64,000 bases of DNA from Streptomyces pactum (GTDB lineage: Bacteria; Actinomycetota; Actinomycetes; Streptomycetales; Streptomycetaceae). Positions 1 to 7,200 of this stretch are shown in pieces. A program made the position numbers and the translations under genes. The stretch is from positions 5,783,501 to 5,847,500 of the forward strand of contig NZ_CP019724.1 in the NCBI RefSeq assembly GCF_002005225.1, in the 5' to 3' direction. Under the pieces are notes generated by a model, which saw only the letters and a program-made list of their open reading frames with translations, was not told the DNA's origin and did no database searches. The stretch's first letter is position 1. Each line of letters starts with the position of its first letter.

Positions 1-736
1 ACGACCCCACCCGCGCCAGGATCGTCTGCCACACCGCCCCGGTGTTCTCGGACGGCCACCCCAGCGCCCGGCACACCCCCGTTTTCCAGTCCTGCCCGCG
101 CGGCACCCGCGGCCAGCCGGGGATCCCCAGGGACGACGGTTTGACCGCCTCCCAGATGTCGATGTACGGGTGGCCGACGACCAGCGCGTGCTCGCTCGTC
201 ACCGCCTCCGCGATCCGCCACTCCTTCGAACCGGGCACCAGGTGGTCCACCAGGACCCCCAGCCGCGCGTCCGGCCCCGGTGCGAAGTCGGCGACGATCG
301 ACGGCAGATCGTCCACGCCCTCCAGGTACTCCACGACCACGCCCTCGATGCGCAGGTCGTCGCCCCACACCCGCTCGACCAGCTCGGCGTCGTGCCGGCC
401 CTCGACGTAGATGCGCCCGGCGCGGGCCACGCGCGCGCGTGCTCCCGGGACCGCCACGGAGCCCGATGCCGTACGGGTGGGCCGTACCGGGCCCGAGACG
501 GGCCGTACGAGGGTCACCACCCGCCCCTCCAGCAGGAAGCCGCGCGGTTCCATCGGGAAGACCCGGCGTTTGCCGAAGCGGTCCTCCAGGGTCACCGTGC
601 CCGCCTCGCAGCCCGTCACCGCGCCGCAGAAGCCGGTGCCGGGCTCCTCGACCACCAGGCCGGGGTCGGCCGGGACCTCCGGTACCGGCTGCGGTTTCTT
701 CCACGGAGGGGTCAGGTCGGCGGAGTACTGGCGCAT
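1..736 (-). CDS. DUF3097 family protein (3' end outside window)
   Basis: Reading leftward from an ATG at 736, the frame stays open to the window edge, giving about 245 codons of the N-terminal part; the C-terminus is missing. The protein starts MRQYSADLTPPWKKPQ and has a later acidic stretch, VEGRHDAELVERVWG, that looks like a Toprim-type motif (VEG-x-HD-x-EL). These are hallmarks I associate with the actinobacterial DUF3097 family, usually about 270-280 residues. Function is unknown; nucleic-acid metabolism is only an inference from the Toprim-like stretch. The next gene upstream, a hydrolase, ends 34 bp away on the same strand, so the two may be co-transcribed. Confidence 0.8.
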   Translation of the reverse strand, partial: MRQYSADLTPPWKKPQPVPEVPADPGLVVEEPGTGFCGAVTGCEAGTVTLEDRFGKRRVFPMEPRGFLLEGRVVTLVRPVSGPVRPTRTASGSVAVPGARARVARAGRIYVEGRHDAELVERVWGDDLRIEGVVVEYLEGVDDLPSIVADFAPGPDARLGVLVDHLVPGSKEWRIAEAVTSEHALVVGHPYIDIWEAVKPSSLGIPGWPRVPRGQDWKTGVCRALGWPSENTGAVWQTILARVGS

Positions 737-770
737 TCTGACGACGATACGAGAAACGGACCCGGCGTGA

Positions 771-1505
771 TCAGCGCGACACGCCGAACCGGTCGGCCAG
801 CGCGTCCCGTTGGGCCCGGACGAACGCCGCGTCCACCACCGCTCCGTGACCGGGCACGTACAGTGCGTCCTCGCCGCCCAGGGCGAGCAGCCGGTCCAGG
901 GCGGCGGGCCAGTGCGACGGCACGGCGTCGGGGCCCGCCTGCGGCTCACCGGACTCCTCGACCAGGTCGCCGCAGAAGACCACCCCCGGCTCGCCCGGCA
1001 CCAGCACCGCGAGGTCGTGACCGGTGTGCCCCGGGCCCACGTCGGCGAGCCTGACCCGCCGGGCGGCACCCAGGTCGAGCGTCCACTCGCCGCGGACCTC
1101 GTGGCGGACGCGGACGAGTGCGTCGGCCGCCTCCCGCGCCGGCCGCGCGTCCAGTCCCTCCGCCACCGCGTCCGACCGCAGGGCCTCCCGCCCGTGTCCG
1201 CCAGGCGCGAACACCGCGTCCGTGCCCGCCGCGCCGTACACCTCCGCGCCCGTGAAGGCGGCCGCGCCGAAGACGTGGTCGAAGTGCGGATGGGTCAGCG
1301 CGAGATGCGTCACACGGTGGCCGGCGAGTTCCCGCGCCTCCGCGCGCAACCGGGCGCCCTCGTCGAGGCTCGATCCCGCGTCCACCACCAGCGCCGCGCC
1401 CGCGCCGACGACCAGCCCCGCCGTGCAGTCCCAGCCCGGCAGCCGGCGCCGCCCCACCCCGGCCGCCAGCCGCTCCCATCCCAGGTCTTCCCAAGTCACC
1501 GTCAC
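771..1505 (-). CDS. MBL-fold metallo-hydrolase
   Basis: A 244-residue protein with the metallo-beta-lactamase signature THPHFDH (about residues 91-97), a later GHTGHD and C-terminal PGHGAVVD, the usual metal-ligand motifs of the fold. It has no signal peptide, so it is probably cytoplasmic. The substrate cannot be read from the sequence; hydroxyacylglutathione hydrolase-like or lactonase-like activity is possible. The start is uncertain: I chose the GTG at 1505 (V-T-V-T-W-E-D-L), the last in-frame start before the conserved domain, though no strong ribosome site precedes it. The same frame stays open far upstream, antisense to hrcA and dnaJ, which is a GC-rich artefact. It is divergent from hrcA. 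Confidence 0.8.
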   Translation of the reverse strand: MTVTWEDLGWERLAAGVGRRRLPGWDCTAGLVVGAGAALVVDAGSSLDEGARLRAEARELAGHRVTHLALTHPHFDHVFGAAAFTGAEVYGAAGTDAVFAPGGHGREALRSDAVAEGLDARPAREAADALVRVRHEVRGEWTLDLGAARRVRLADVGPGHTGHDLAVLVPGEPGVVFCGDLVEESGEPQAGPDAVPSHWPAALDRLLALGGEDALYVPGHGAVVDAAFVRAQRDALADRFGVSR

Positions 1506-1548
1506 GACGACGACGCTAGCGCCGCGACACCTCCGTTCACGGCGGTGT

Positions 1549-1569
1549 GCCCCCGGCCTTGCCGGGGGC
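1549..1569. other. Perfect 9-bp stem-loop in the MBL/hrcA intergenic region
   Basis: GCCCCCGGC and its exact complement GCCGGGGGC are separated by CTT. It lies between two divergently transcribed genes, where a terminator is not expected, and overlaps the best candidate -35 (TTGCCG, 1559-1564) for a TACACT -10 at 1584-1589 ahead of hrcA, although the 19-bp spacing is long. It may be an operator or chance GC-rich symmetry. Confidence 0.4.
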
Positions 1570-1602
1570 GTACCCCACGGCCGTACACTGGGCCGGGGAA
1601 GT

Positions 1603-1629
1603 CTGGCACTCGCGCGCCGTGAGTGCCAG
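1603..1629. promoter_or_regulatory. CIRCE operator of the hrcA operon
   Basis: The sequence CTGGCACTC, nine spacer bases, then GAGTGCCAG is a perfect 9-9-9 inverted repeat matching the CIRCE consensus (TTAGCACTC-N9-GAGTGCTAA) except for G-C changes at the outer arms. It sits 57 bp upstream of the hrcA start. CIRCE is the known binding site of HrcA, so the hrcA-dnaJ operon is expected to be autoregulated and heat-inducible. Confidence 0.93.
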
Positions 1630-1685
1630 GAGGACAGTGAGACGGTCAGGACGCCGGGCGGACGACATGCTGGAGGTGCGCGCGA

Positions 1686-2702
1686 ATGCTGAGTGAACGC
1701 AGGCTCCAGGTGCTGCGCGCCATCGTCCAGGACTACGTGGGCACCGAGGAGCCGGTCGGCTCCAAGGCGCTCACCGAGCGGCACAACCTCGGCGTCTCCC
1801 CGGCCACCGTGCGCAATGACATGGCGGCCCTGGAGGACGAGGGGTTCATCGCCCAGCCGCACACCAGCGCCGGACGCATTCCGACCGACAAGGGCTACCG
1901 GCTCTTCGTCGACAAGCTGGCCGGCGTCAAGCCGATGACCCCGCCCGAGCGGCGCGCCATCCAGAACTTCCTGGAGGGCGCCGTCGACCTCGACGACGTG
2001 GTGGCCCGCACGGTGCGGCTGCTCGCGCAGCTCACCCGGCAGGTCGCCGTCGTGCAGTATCCGTCGCTGACCCGCTCGACCGTGCGGCACGTGGAGTTGC
2101 TCTCCCTGGCGCCCGCGCGCCTGATGCTCGTGCTGATCACGGACACCGGCCGGGTCGAGCAGCGGATGGTGGACTGCCCGGCGCCGTTCGGCGAGGCGTC
2201 CCTGGCGGACCTGCGCGCGCGGCTCAACAGCCGGGTGGCCGGGCGCCGTTTCTCGGACGTGCCGAGCCTGGTGGAGGATCTGGCGGAGGCCTTCGAGGCC
2301 GAGGACCGCGGTACGGTCTCCACGGTGCTCTCCACTCTCCTGGAGACGCTGGTCGAGGAGAACGAGGAGCGGTTGATGATCGGCGGCACCGCCAATCTGA
2401 CCCGCTTCGGGCACGACTTCCCCTTGGTGATCCGACCCGTCCTCGAGGCGCTGGAGGAGCAGGTCGTGCTCCTCAAGCTGCTCGGCGAGGCGAAGGATCC
2501 GGGCGTGACCGTCCGTATCGGTCATGAGAACGCCCACGAAGGACTCAACTCCACGTCCGTCGTGTCGGTGGGCTACGGTTCGGGCGGCGAGGCGGTTGCC
2601 AAGCTCGGCGTGGTCGGACCGACCCGCATGGACTACCCGGGAACGATGGGAGCGGTACGCGCAGTGGCACGGTACGTCGGACAGATCCTGGCGGAGTCGT
2701 AG
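1686..2702 (+). CDS. hrcA: Heat-inducible transcription repressor HrcA
   Basis: A 338-residue protein of normal length for HrcA, with an N-terminal winged-helix ([18 protein letters not shown], about residues 37-51) followed by [17 protein letters not shown], the conserved HrcA signature. The rest is the GAF-like dimerisation domain with its inserted segment. HrcA represses class I heat-shock genes by binding CIRCE, and in other bacteria is helped to fold by GroEL. A clear GGAGGTG (1672-1678) lies 7 bases before the ATG. The CIRCE element upstream indicates autoregulation. The stop codon directly abuts the GTG start of dnaJ, so the two genes form an operon and are probably translationally coupled. 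Confidence 0.97.
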   Translation: MLSERRLQVLRAIVQDYVGTEEPVGSKALTERHNLGVSPATVRNDMAALEDEGFIAQPHTSAGRIPTDKGYRLFVDKLAGVKPMTPPERRAIQNFLEGAVDLDDVVARTVRLLAQLTRQVAVVQYPSLTRSTVRHVELLSLAPARLMLVLITDTGRVEQRMVDCPAPFGEASLADLRARLNSRVAGRRFSDVPSLVEDLAEAFEAEDRGTVSTVLSTLLETLVEENEERLMIGGTANLTRFGHDFPLVIRPVLEALEEQVVLLKLLGEAKDPGVTVRIGHENAHEGLNSTSVVSVGYGSGGEAVAKLGVVGPTRMDYPGTMGAVRAVARYVGQILAES

Positions 2703-3839
2703 GTGGCCACGGACTACTACGCCGTACTCGGCGTACGCCGCGACGCGTCCCAGGACGAGATCAAGAAGGCGTTCCGGAGGCTCGCCCGCGAGCTGCACCC
2801 GGACGTCAACCCCGATCCGAAGACCCAGGAGCGGTTCAAGGAGATCAACGCCGCCTACGAGGTGCTGTCGGACCCGCAGAAGAAGCAGGTCTACGACCTC
2901 GGCGGCGACCCCCTCTCGCAGGCCGCCGGCGGCGGCGCGGGCGGCTTCGGCGCGGGTGGCTTCGGCAACTTCTCGGACATCATGGACGCCTTCTTCGGCA
3001 CGGCGTCGCAGCGCGGACCGCGCTCGCGCACCCGCCGGGGCCAGGACGCGATGATCCGCATCGAGGTCGAGCTGGACGAGGCCGCGTTCGGCACGACCAA
3101 GGACATCCAGGTCGACACGGCCGTCGTCTGCAACACCTGCAACGGCGAGGGCGCGGCGCCCGGCACGTCGGCCCAGACGTGTGACATGTGCCGCGGCCGC
3201 GGCGAGGTGTCGCAGGTCACCCGGTCCTTCCTGGGCCAGGTCATGACCTCCCGCCCCTGCCCGCAGTGCCAGGGCTTCGGCACCGTGGTCCCGACCCCGT
3301 GCCCCGAGTGCGCGGGCGACGGCCGGGTCCGCTCCCGGCGCACGCTGACCGTGAAGATCCCGGCCGGCGTCGACAACGGCACCCGGATCCAGCTCGCGGG
3401 CGAGGGCGAGGTCGGCCCCGGCGGCGGCCCCGCCGGCGACCTGTACGTCGAGATCCACGAGCTGCCGCACTCGACCTTCCAGCGGCGCGGGGACGACCTG
3501 CACTGCACGGTCACCATCCCGATGACGGCGGCGGCCCTCGGCACCAAGGTGCCGCTGGAGACGCTCGACGGCATGGAGGAGATCGACATCCGCCCGGGCA
3601 CCCAGTCCGGCCAGTCGGTCCCGCTGCACGGCCGCGGCGTCACGCACCTGCGCGGCGGCGGCCGGGGTGACCTCATCGTCCACGTCGAGGTCATGACCCC
3701 GAGCAAGCTCGACCCCGAGCAGGAACGCCTCCTGCGCGAGCTGGCCAAGCTACGTGGCGAGGAGCGTCCGACGGGGCAGTTCCAGCCGGGGCAGCAGGGG
3801 CTCTTCTCGCGCCTGAAGGACGCCTTCAACGGGCGCTGA
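2703..3839 (+). CDS. dnaJ: Molecular chaperone DnaJ (second, HrcA-linked copy)
   Basis: A 378-residue type I DnaJ. The J domain (1-70) carries the HPD motif at 32-34 that stimulates DnaK ATPase. A Gly/Phe-rich linker follows (about 75-95, GGFGAGGFGNF). Four zinc-finger repeats come next, CNTCNGEG, CDMCRGRG, CPQCQGFG and CPECAGDG, and then the substrate-binding C-terminal domains. It starts at a GTG immediately after the hrcA TAG with no gap, so translation probably depends on hrcA. Streptomyces typically have one dnaJ in the dnaK operon and this one with hrcA; the location identifies it as the latter. Expression should follow HrcA/CIRCE control. Confidence 0.96.
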   Translation: MATDYYAVLGVRRDASQDEIKKAFRRLARELHPDVNPDPKTQERFKEINAAYEVLSDPQKKQVYDLGGDPLSQAAGGGAGGFGAGGFGNFSDIMDAFFGTASQRGPRSRTRRGQDAMIRIEVELDEAAFGTTKDIQVDTAVVCNTCNGEGAAPGTSAQTCDMCRGRGEVSQVTRSFLGQVMTSRPCPQCQGFGTVVPTPCPECAGDGRVRSRRTLTVKIPAGVDNGTRIQLAGEGEVGPGGGPAGDLYVEIHELPHSTFQRRGDDLHCTVTIPMTAAALGTKVPLETLDGMEEIDIRPGTQSGQSVPLHGRGVTHLRGGGRGDLIVHVEVMTPSKLDPEQERLLRELAKLRGEERPTGQFQPGQQGLFSRLKDAFNGR

Positions 3840-3939
3840 CATCGGCCGCCGCCAGGGGCTTCCCGATGCGGATGCTCCTGGCGTATGCCAACGGAAGCCC
3901 GGATTCGGACTTGTTCGGAGGACGTGACAACATGCGGTC

Positions 3940-5025
3940 ATGTCCTCCGCACTGACCGATCTCTTCCCCTACCCGATCGTGCAGGCGCCCATGGCGGGCG
4001 GCGTCTCCGTGCCGCAGCTCGCCGCCGCGGTCTGCGAGGCGGGCGGGCTGGGATTCCTCGCCGCCGGGTACAAGACCGCGGACGGGATGTACCAGGAGAT
4101 CAAGCAGCTCCGGGGACTGACGAACCGCCCCTTCGGCGTCAACCTCTTCATGCCGCAGCCCGAGACGGCCGACCCCGCCGCCGTCGGCGTCTACGCCCAC
4201 CAGTTGGCCGGCGAGGCCGCCTGGTACGAGACGGAGCTCGGCGACCCCGAGTGCGGTCGGGACGACGGCTACGAGACCAAGCTCGCGGTGCTGCTGGACA
4301 ACCCGGTGCCGGTGGTGTCGTTCCACTTCGGCGTCCCGAGCCGCGAGGTCGTCGACTCCCTGCACCGCGTCGGCTCGTTCGCCCTGGTCGCGGCGACCAC
4401 GGCGGAGGAGGCCAGGGCCGTCGAGCGGTCCGGCGCGGACGCGGTGATCGCGCAGGGCGCCGAGGCCGGCGGACACCAGGGCACCCACCGGGACCACCCC
4501 GAGACGGGCGGTGCCGGCACCGGACTGCTGTCGCTGGTCGCCCAGGTCCGGGAGGCGGTGAGCCTGCCGATCGTCGCCGCCGGAGGCATCATGCGCGGCG
4601 GTCAGATCGCCGCGGTCCTCGCGGCCGGCGCGAGCGCGGCCCAGCTCGGCACCGCCTTCCTCGCCACCCCCGAGTCCGGCGCGCACGCCCTGCACAAGCA
4701 GGCGCTGACCAACCCCCTGTTCGTCCGCACCGAACTCACCCGCGCCTTCTCCGGCCGCCCCGCCCGCGGCCTGGTCAACCGCTTCCTGCGCGAACACGGC
4801 CCCTACGCCCCCGCCGCCTACCCGGAGGTGCACCACCTCACCGCCCCGCTGCGCAAGGCGGCGGCGAAGGCGGGCGACGCGCAGGGCATGGCGCTCTGGG
4901 CGGGACAGGGCCACCGGATGGCCCGGGAGCTGCCCGCCGGCCGGCTCGTGGAGGTGCTGGCCGCCGAACTCGCCTCGGCCGGGGCGGCGTTGTCGGCGTA
5001 CGCGACGGGAGGTACGGGCCGATGA
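3940..5025 (+). CDS. Nitronate monooxygenase / 2-nitropropane dioxygenase-like flavoprotein
   Basis: A 361-residue TIM-barrel flavoenzyme of the nitronate monooxygenase family. It opens with YPIVQAPMAGG, the conserved N-terminal FMN-site strand. It has the glycine-rich AQGAEAGGHQGTH stretch near residue 185, whose histidine is the catalytic base in characterised members, then IVAAGGI and GTAFLATPES for phosphate binding. Such enzymes oxidise alkyl nitronates with FMN and oxygen; FabK-like enoyl reductases share the fold, so the exact substrate is inferred. Its TGA overlaps the ATG of rsmE (ATGA, 5022-5025), so the two are translationally coupled, an arrangement with no obvious shared pathway. 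Confidence 0.88.
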   Translation: MSSALTDLFPYPIVQAPMAGGVSVPQLAAAVCEAGGLGFLAAGYKTADGMYQEIKQLRGLTNRPFGVNLFMPQPETADPAAVGVYAHQLAGEAAWYETELGDPECGRDDGYETKLAVLLDNPVPVVSFHFGVPSREVVDSLHRVGSFALVAATTAEEARAVERSGADAVIAQGAEAGGHQGTHRDHPETGGAGTGLLSLVAQVREAVSLPIVAAGGIMRGGQIAAVLAAGASAAQLGTAFLATPESGAHALHKQALTNPLFVRTELTRAFSGRPARGLVNRFLREHGPYAPAAYPEVHHLTAPLRKAAAKAGDAQGMALWAGQGHRMARELPAGRLVEVLAAELASAGAALSAYATGGTGR

Positions 5026-5771
5026 CGGCACCGGTGTTCGTGGTCGACTCCCTCCGGCCGGGGGACCTGCCCGCGGGGGAGTACGTCCTGGACGGCCCCG
5101 AGGGGCGGCACGCCGTCTCCGTGAAGCGGCTGCGGGCCGGCGAGGACGTCGTCCTCACCGACGGACGCGGACGCTGGGCCGAGGGCGTGGTGAAGGCCGC
5201 CGAGGGCAAGGACCGTCTGATCGTCACGGAGCTGGAGACGGTCCACGAGGAACCGGTGGAGCGGCCCCGTGTCACCGTCGTCCAGGCCCTGCCCAAGGGC
5301 GACCGCGGGGAGCTGGCCGTCGAGACGATGACCGAGGTCGGTGTCGACGCGATCGTGCCGTGGGCGGCGTCCCGCTGCGTCACGCGGTGGAAGGGCGACC
5401 GCGGCCTCAAGGCACTCGGCAAGTGGCGGGCGACGGCCCGGGAGGCCGGCAAGCAGTCCCGCCGGGTCCGCTTCCCCGACGTCGCGGACGCGGCGACGAG
5501 CAAGCAGGTTGCCTCGCTTCTGGCCGACGCCGAATTCGCCGCCGTACTCCACGAGAGCGGCGACGAGCCCCTGGCCGCCGTCGAACTCCCCACCGCCGGT
5601 GACATCGTGCTGGTCGTCGGGCCGGAAGGCGGGGTCTCCCCGGAGGAGCTGGCCCTCTTCGCCCGGGCCGGCGCCAAGCCCTACCGCCTGGGACGCAGCG
5701 TCCTGCGCACCTCCACCGCCGGCACCGCGGCGACGGCCGTACTCCTGGCCCGCACCGGCCGCTGGTCCTGA
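5022..5771 (+). CDS. rsmE: 16S rRNA m3U1498 methyltransferase RsmE
   Basis: A 249-residue SPOUT methyltransferase. An N-terminal PUA-like region (about 1-75, GRHAVSVKRLRAGE) precedes the trefoil-knot domain. That domain contains QALPKGDRGELAVETMTEVG near residue 88, VVGPEGGVSPEE near 198 and the C-terminal LGRSVLRTSTAGTAA, which forms the SAM-binding knot. RsmE methylates N3 of uridine 1498 in 16S rRNA. The start is the ATG overlapping the TGA of the preceding flavoprotein gene. A longer frame open upstream is only read-through of the flavoprotein region. It is followed by a non-coding tandem repeat. Confidence 0.95.
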   Translation: MTAPVFVVDSLRPGDLPAGEYVLDGPEGRHAVSVKRLRAGEDVVLTDGRGRWAEGVVKAAEGKDRLIVTELETVHEEPVERPRVTVVQALPKGDRGELAVETMTEVGVDAIVPWAASRCVTRWKGDRGLKALGKWRATAREAGKQSRRVRFPDVADAATSKQVASLLADAEFAAVLHESGDEPLAAVELPTAGDIVLVVGPEGGVSPEELALFARAGAKPYRLGRSVLRTSTAGTAATAVLLARTGRWS

Positions 5772-5810
5772 CGGCGAGGACCACCGCCCCGACGGCCGCT
5801 GCCCTCGCGG

Positions 5811-6020
5811 GCCGCCGTCCCGCGGGCCCTCGGTCCCGACTGCCTCTGGCCCCGCGGGCCCTGGCCCCACGGCGCAGGCGCAGGCCCGTGGTCCCGCAGG
5901 CCGCCGGTCCCGCAGGCCGCCGTCCCGCGGGCCCTCGGTCCCGACTGCCTCTGGCCCCGCGGGCCCTGGCCCCACGGCGCAGGCGCAGGCCCGTGGTCCC
6001 GCAGGCCGCCGGTCCCGCAC
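5811..6020. repeat. Two tandem copies of a 105-bp unit
   Basis: The interval 5811-5915 is repeated almost without change at 5916-6020; the copies stay identical through 5914/6019 by eye. Each unit contains further short repeats of the type GTCCCGCAGGCCGCC. The gap between rsmE and the next gene (5772-6113, 342 bp) holds nothing else I can recognise. Because 105 is a multiple of three, all reading frames stay open across it, producing spurious repetitive proline/arginine or glycine/arginine frames. I see no ribosome site or conserved protein, so I treat it as a non-coding minisatellite. Confidence 0.85.
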
Positions 6021-6113
6021 GCCACCGGCTCCGACGGTCCCTGGCCCCGCCGACCGCCGACCGCCGACCGCCGCCCCCCGGCCCCGAGGGTGCCCGATTT
6101 CGGCGGCCGTCGT

Positions 6114-6476
6114 TCAGTCGTCCGCCGAGCGGGCCGCGGCGACCGCCGCGAACAGGTCCCATCCGTTCAGTTCCGCGGGCCGGTCGAGCAGCCCACGCCG
6201 GGCCGCCTCGTCGATGAAACCCCGTACGACACCGGGTTCGTGCAGGTTGAGCGACGCGTCCCCCACGGCCACGCAGCCCGAGGGCAGGAAGCCGTCGGGG
6301 ACGAACCGCCCCTCGCCGCCCCGGAACAGCAGAAGAACCCTCGTCCTCATCCCTTCCCGGGTGAGGCTGAGTACCTCCTGGCAGGGCCCCGAGACGCTGT
6401 GCCGGTGCCGCACCGACCACACGTACGTCGTGGTTTCGTCCACTACGAGCCTTCTGCGCCGCCGTCCGCTGTGCAT
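6114..6476 (-). CDS. Conserved hypothetical protein, 120 aa
   Basis: A small soluble protein starting MHSGRRRRRLVVDETTTYVW and ending with AELNGWDLFAAVAAARSADD. A mixed alpha/beta N-terminal half (VLLLFRGGEGRFVPDGFLPS) is followed by a helical C-terminal half (VRGFIDEAARRGLLDRP). No transmembrane segment or catalytic motif is visible and I do not recognise a characterised family. I chose the ATG at 6476 because upstream sequence in frame has poor codon use and runs into the divergent lipoprotein gene. The 3' end is followed by the 105-bp tandem repeat. Confidence 0.65.
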   Translation of the reverse strand: MHSGRRRRRLVVDETTTYVWSVRHRHSVSGPCQEVLSLTREGMRTRVLLLFRGGEGRFVPDGFLPSGCVAVGDASLNLHEPGVVRGFIDEAARRGLLDRPAELNGWDLFAAVAAARSADD

Positions 6477-6547
6477 GCGCCCACGGTAGTGAGGAGTGGC
6501 CGTATGCGCCCTACCGCCCGCCCCGCACCGGTGGCAGGCTGCCCTCC

Positions 6548-7081
6548 ATGGGGGCATTGAGGCGGATTTGGCGGCGGCCGCGCGGGCCGCGAGTGGCATG
6601 GGTGGCGGGGAGCGCGGTCGTCGCCGTCGGCGGTGTCGTCGCGTGCGAACCGGGCGGGCTCAGCTCCGCGTCGGTGGCGTACACGACCGACCAGACCGTG
6701 ACGCGGGAACTGGAGCGGCAGAAGGCCAAGGTGCGGTGGCTCACCTGCACCGCCTCCTTCGGGGACGACGGTGCCACCGCCTCGGCGGGCGAGGACACCG
6801 TCGCCGCCGTCCACTGCGAGGGGAAGACCGACGGCGGACAGGACATCACCGTCGACGGCGAGGTGACCCGTGTCGTCAACGGCGCCTGTGTGCGCGGTGA
6901 TCTCACCGCCAAGGTGGACGGCAAGGAGTGGTTCCGGGTCAAGGGGCTGGGCGACTGCGACGCCACGAGCGCCCCGCCCGTGAACCGGCCCTCCCAGCAG
7001 GGGCCCGGGCCCACCGTGACCGTCACCCGCACCATCTGGTGCCCGGACGACCCGCACTGCCGGCCGGTGGAGGGCAAGTAG
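6548..7081 (+). CDS. Putative lipoprotein, 177 aa
   Basis: The N-terminus is basic (RRIWRRPRGPR), followed by a hydrophobic run and a lipobox V-V-A-C with the cysteine at residue 33, so it is probably an exported, lipid-anchored protein. The mature part resembles the DUF4333-type small secreted domain: paired cysteines (WLTCTAS and AAVHCEGK), then DGEVTRVVNGACVRGDLTAKVDGKEW. The C-terminus is a proline/threonine-rich tail ending in a short cysteine pair (WCPDDPHC). Function is unknown. It is divergent from the hypothetical gene at 6114 and followed by a 21-bp triple repeat. Confidence 0.75.
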   Translation: MGALRRIWRRPRGPRVAWVAGSAVVAVGGVVACEPGGLSSASVAYTTDQTVTRELERQKAKVRWLTCTASFGDDGATASAGEDTVAAVHCEGKTDGGQDITVDGEVTRVVNGACVRGDLTAKVDGKEWFRVKGLGDCDATSAPPVNRPSQQGPGPTVTVTRTIWCPDDPHCRPVEGK

Positions 7082-7083
7082 CC

Positions 7084-7146
7084 GGCCCTGCGCGTGCCGT
7101 GGGCGGCCTTGCGCGTGCCGTGGGCGGCCCCGCGCGTGCCGTGGCC
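7084..7146. repeat. Three tandem copies of a 21-bp unit
   Basis: Units begin at 7084, 7105 and 7126 and share GCGCGTGCCGTGG; a few positions differ between copies. They fill the gap between the lipoprotein stop (7081) and the tricorn protease start (7201). No coding role is apparent. Confidence 0.8.
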
Positions 7147-7200
7147 GGTAAGTGATCCAAACCTCTGTCGGCGGACCCCGCCCCTGCATAGGGTGAGGGG

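Noticed and set aside
1506..3683. Long leftward open frame continuing the hydrolase across hrcA and dnaJ (970 codons in all)
   Set aside because: It is antisense to two clearly conserved genes and is low-complexity and arginine/alanine-rich; only 771-1505 resembles a family.
4818..6025. Leftward frames with repeated proline/arginine/glycine units over 5811-6020
   Set aside because: They arise because the 105-bp repeat is a multiple of three; antisense to rsmE, no ribosome site and no conserved homologue recognised.
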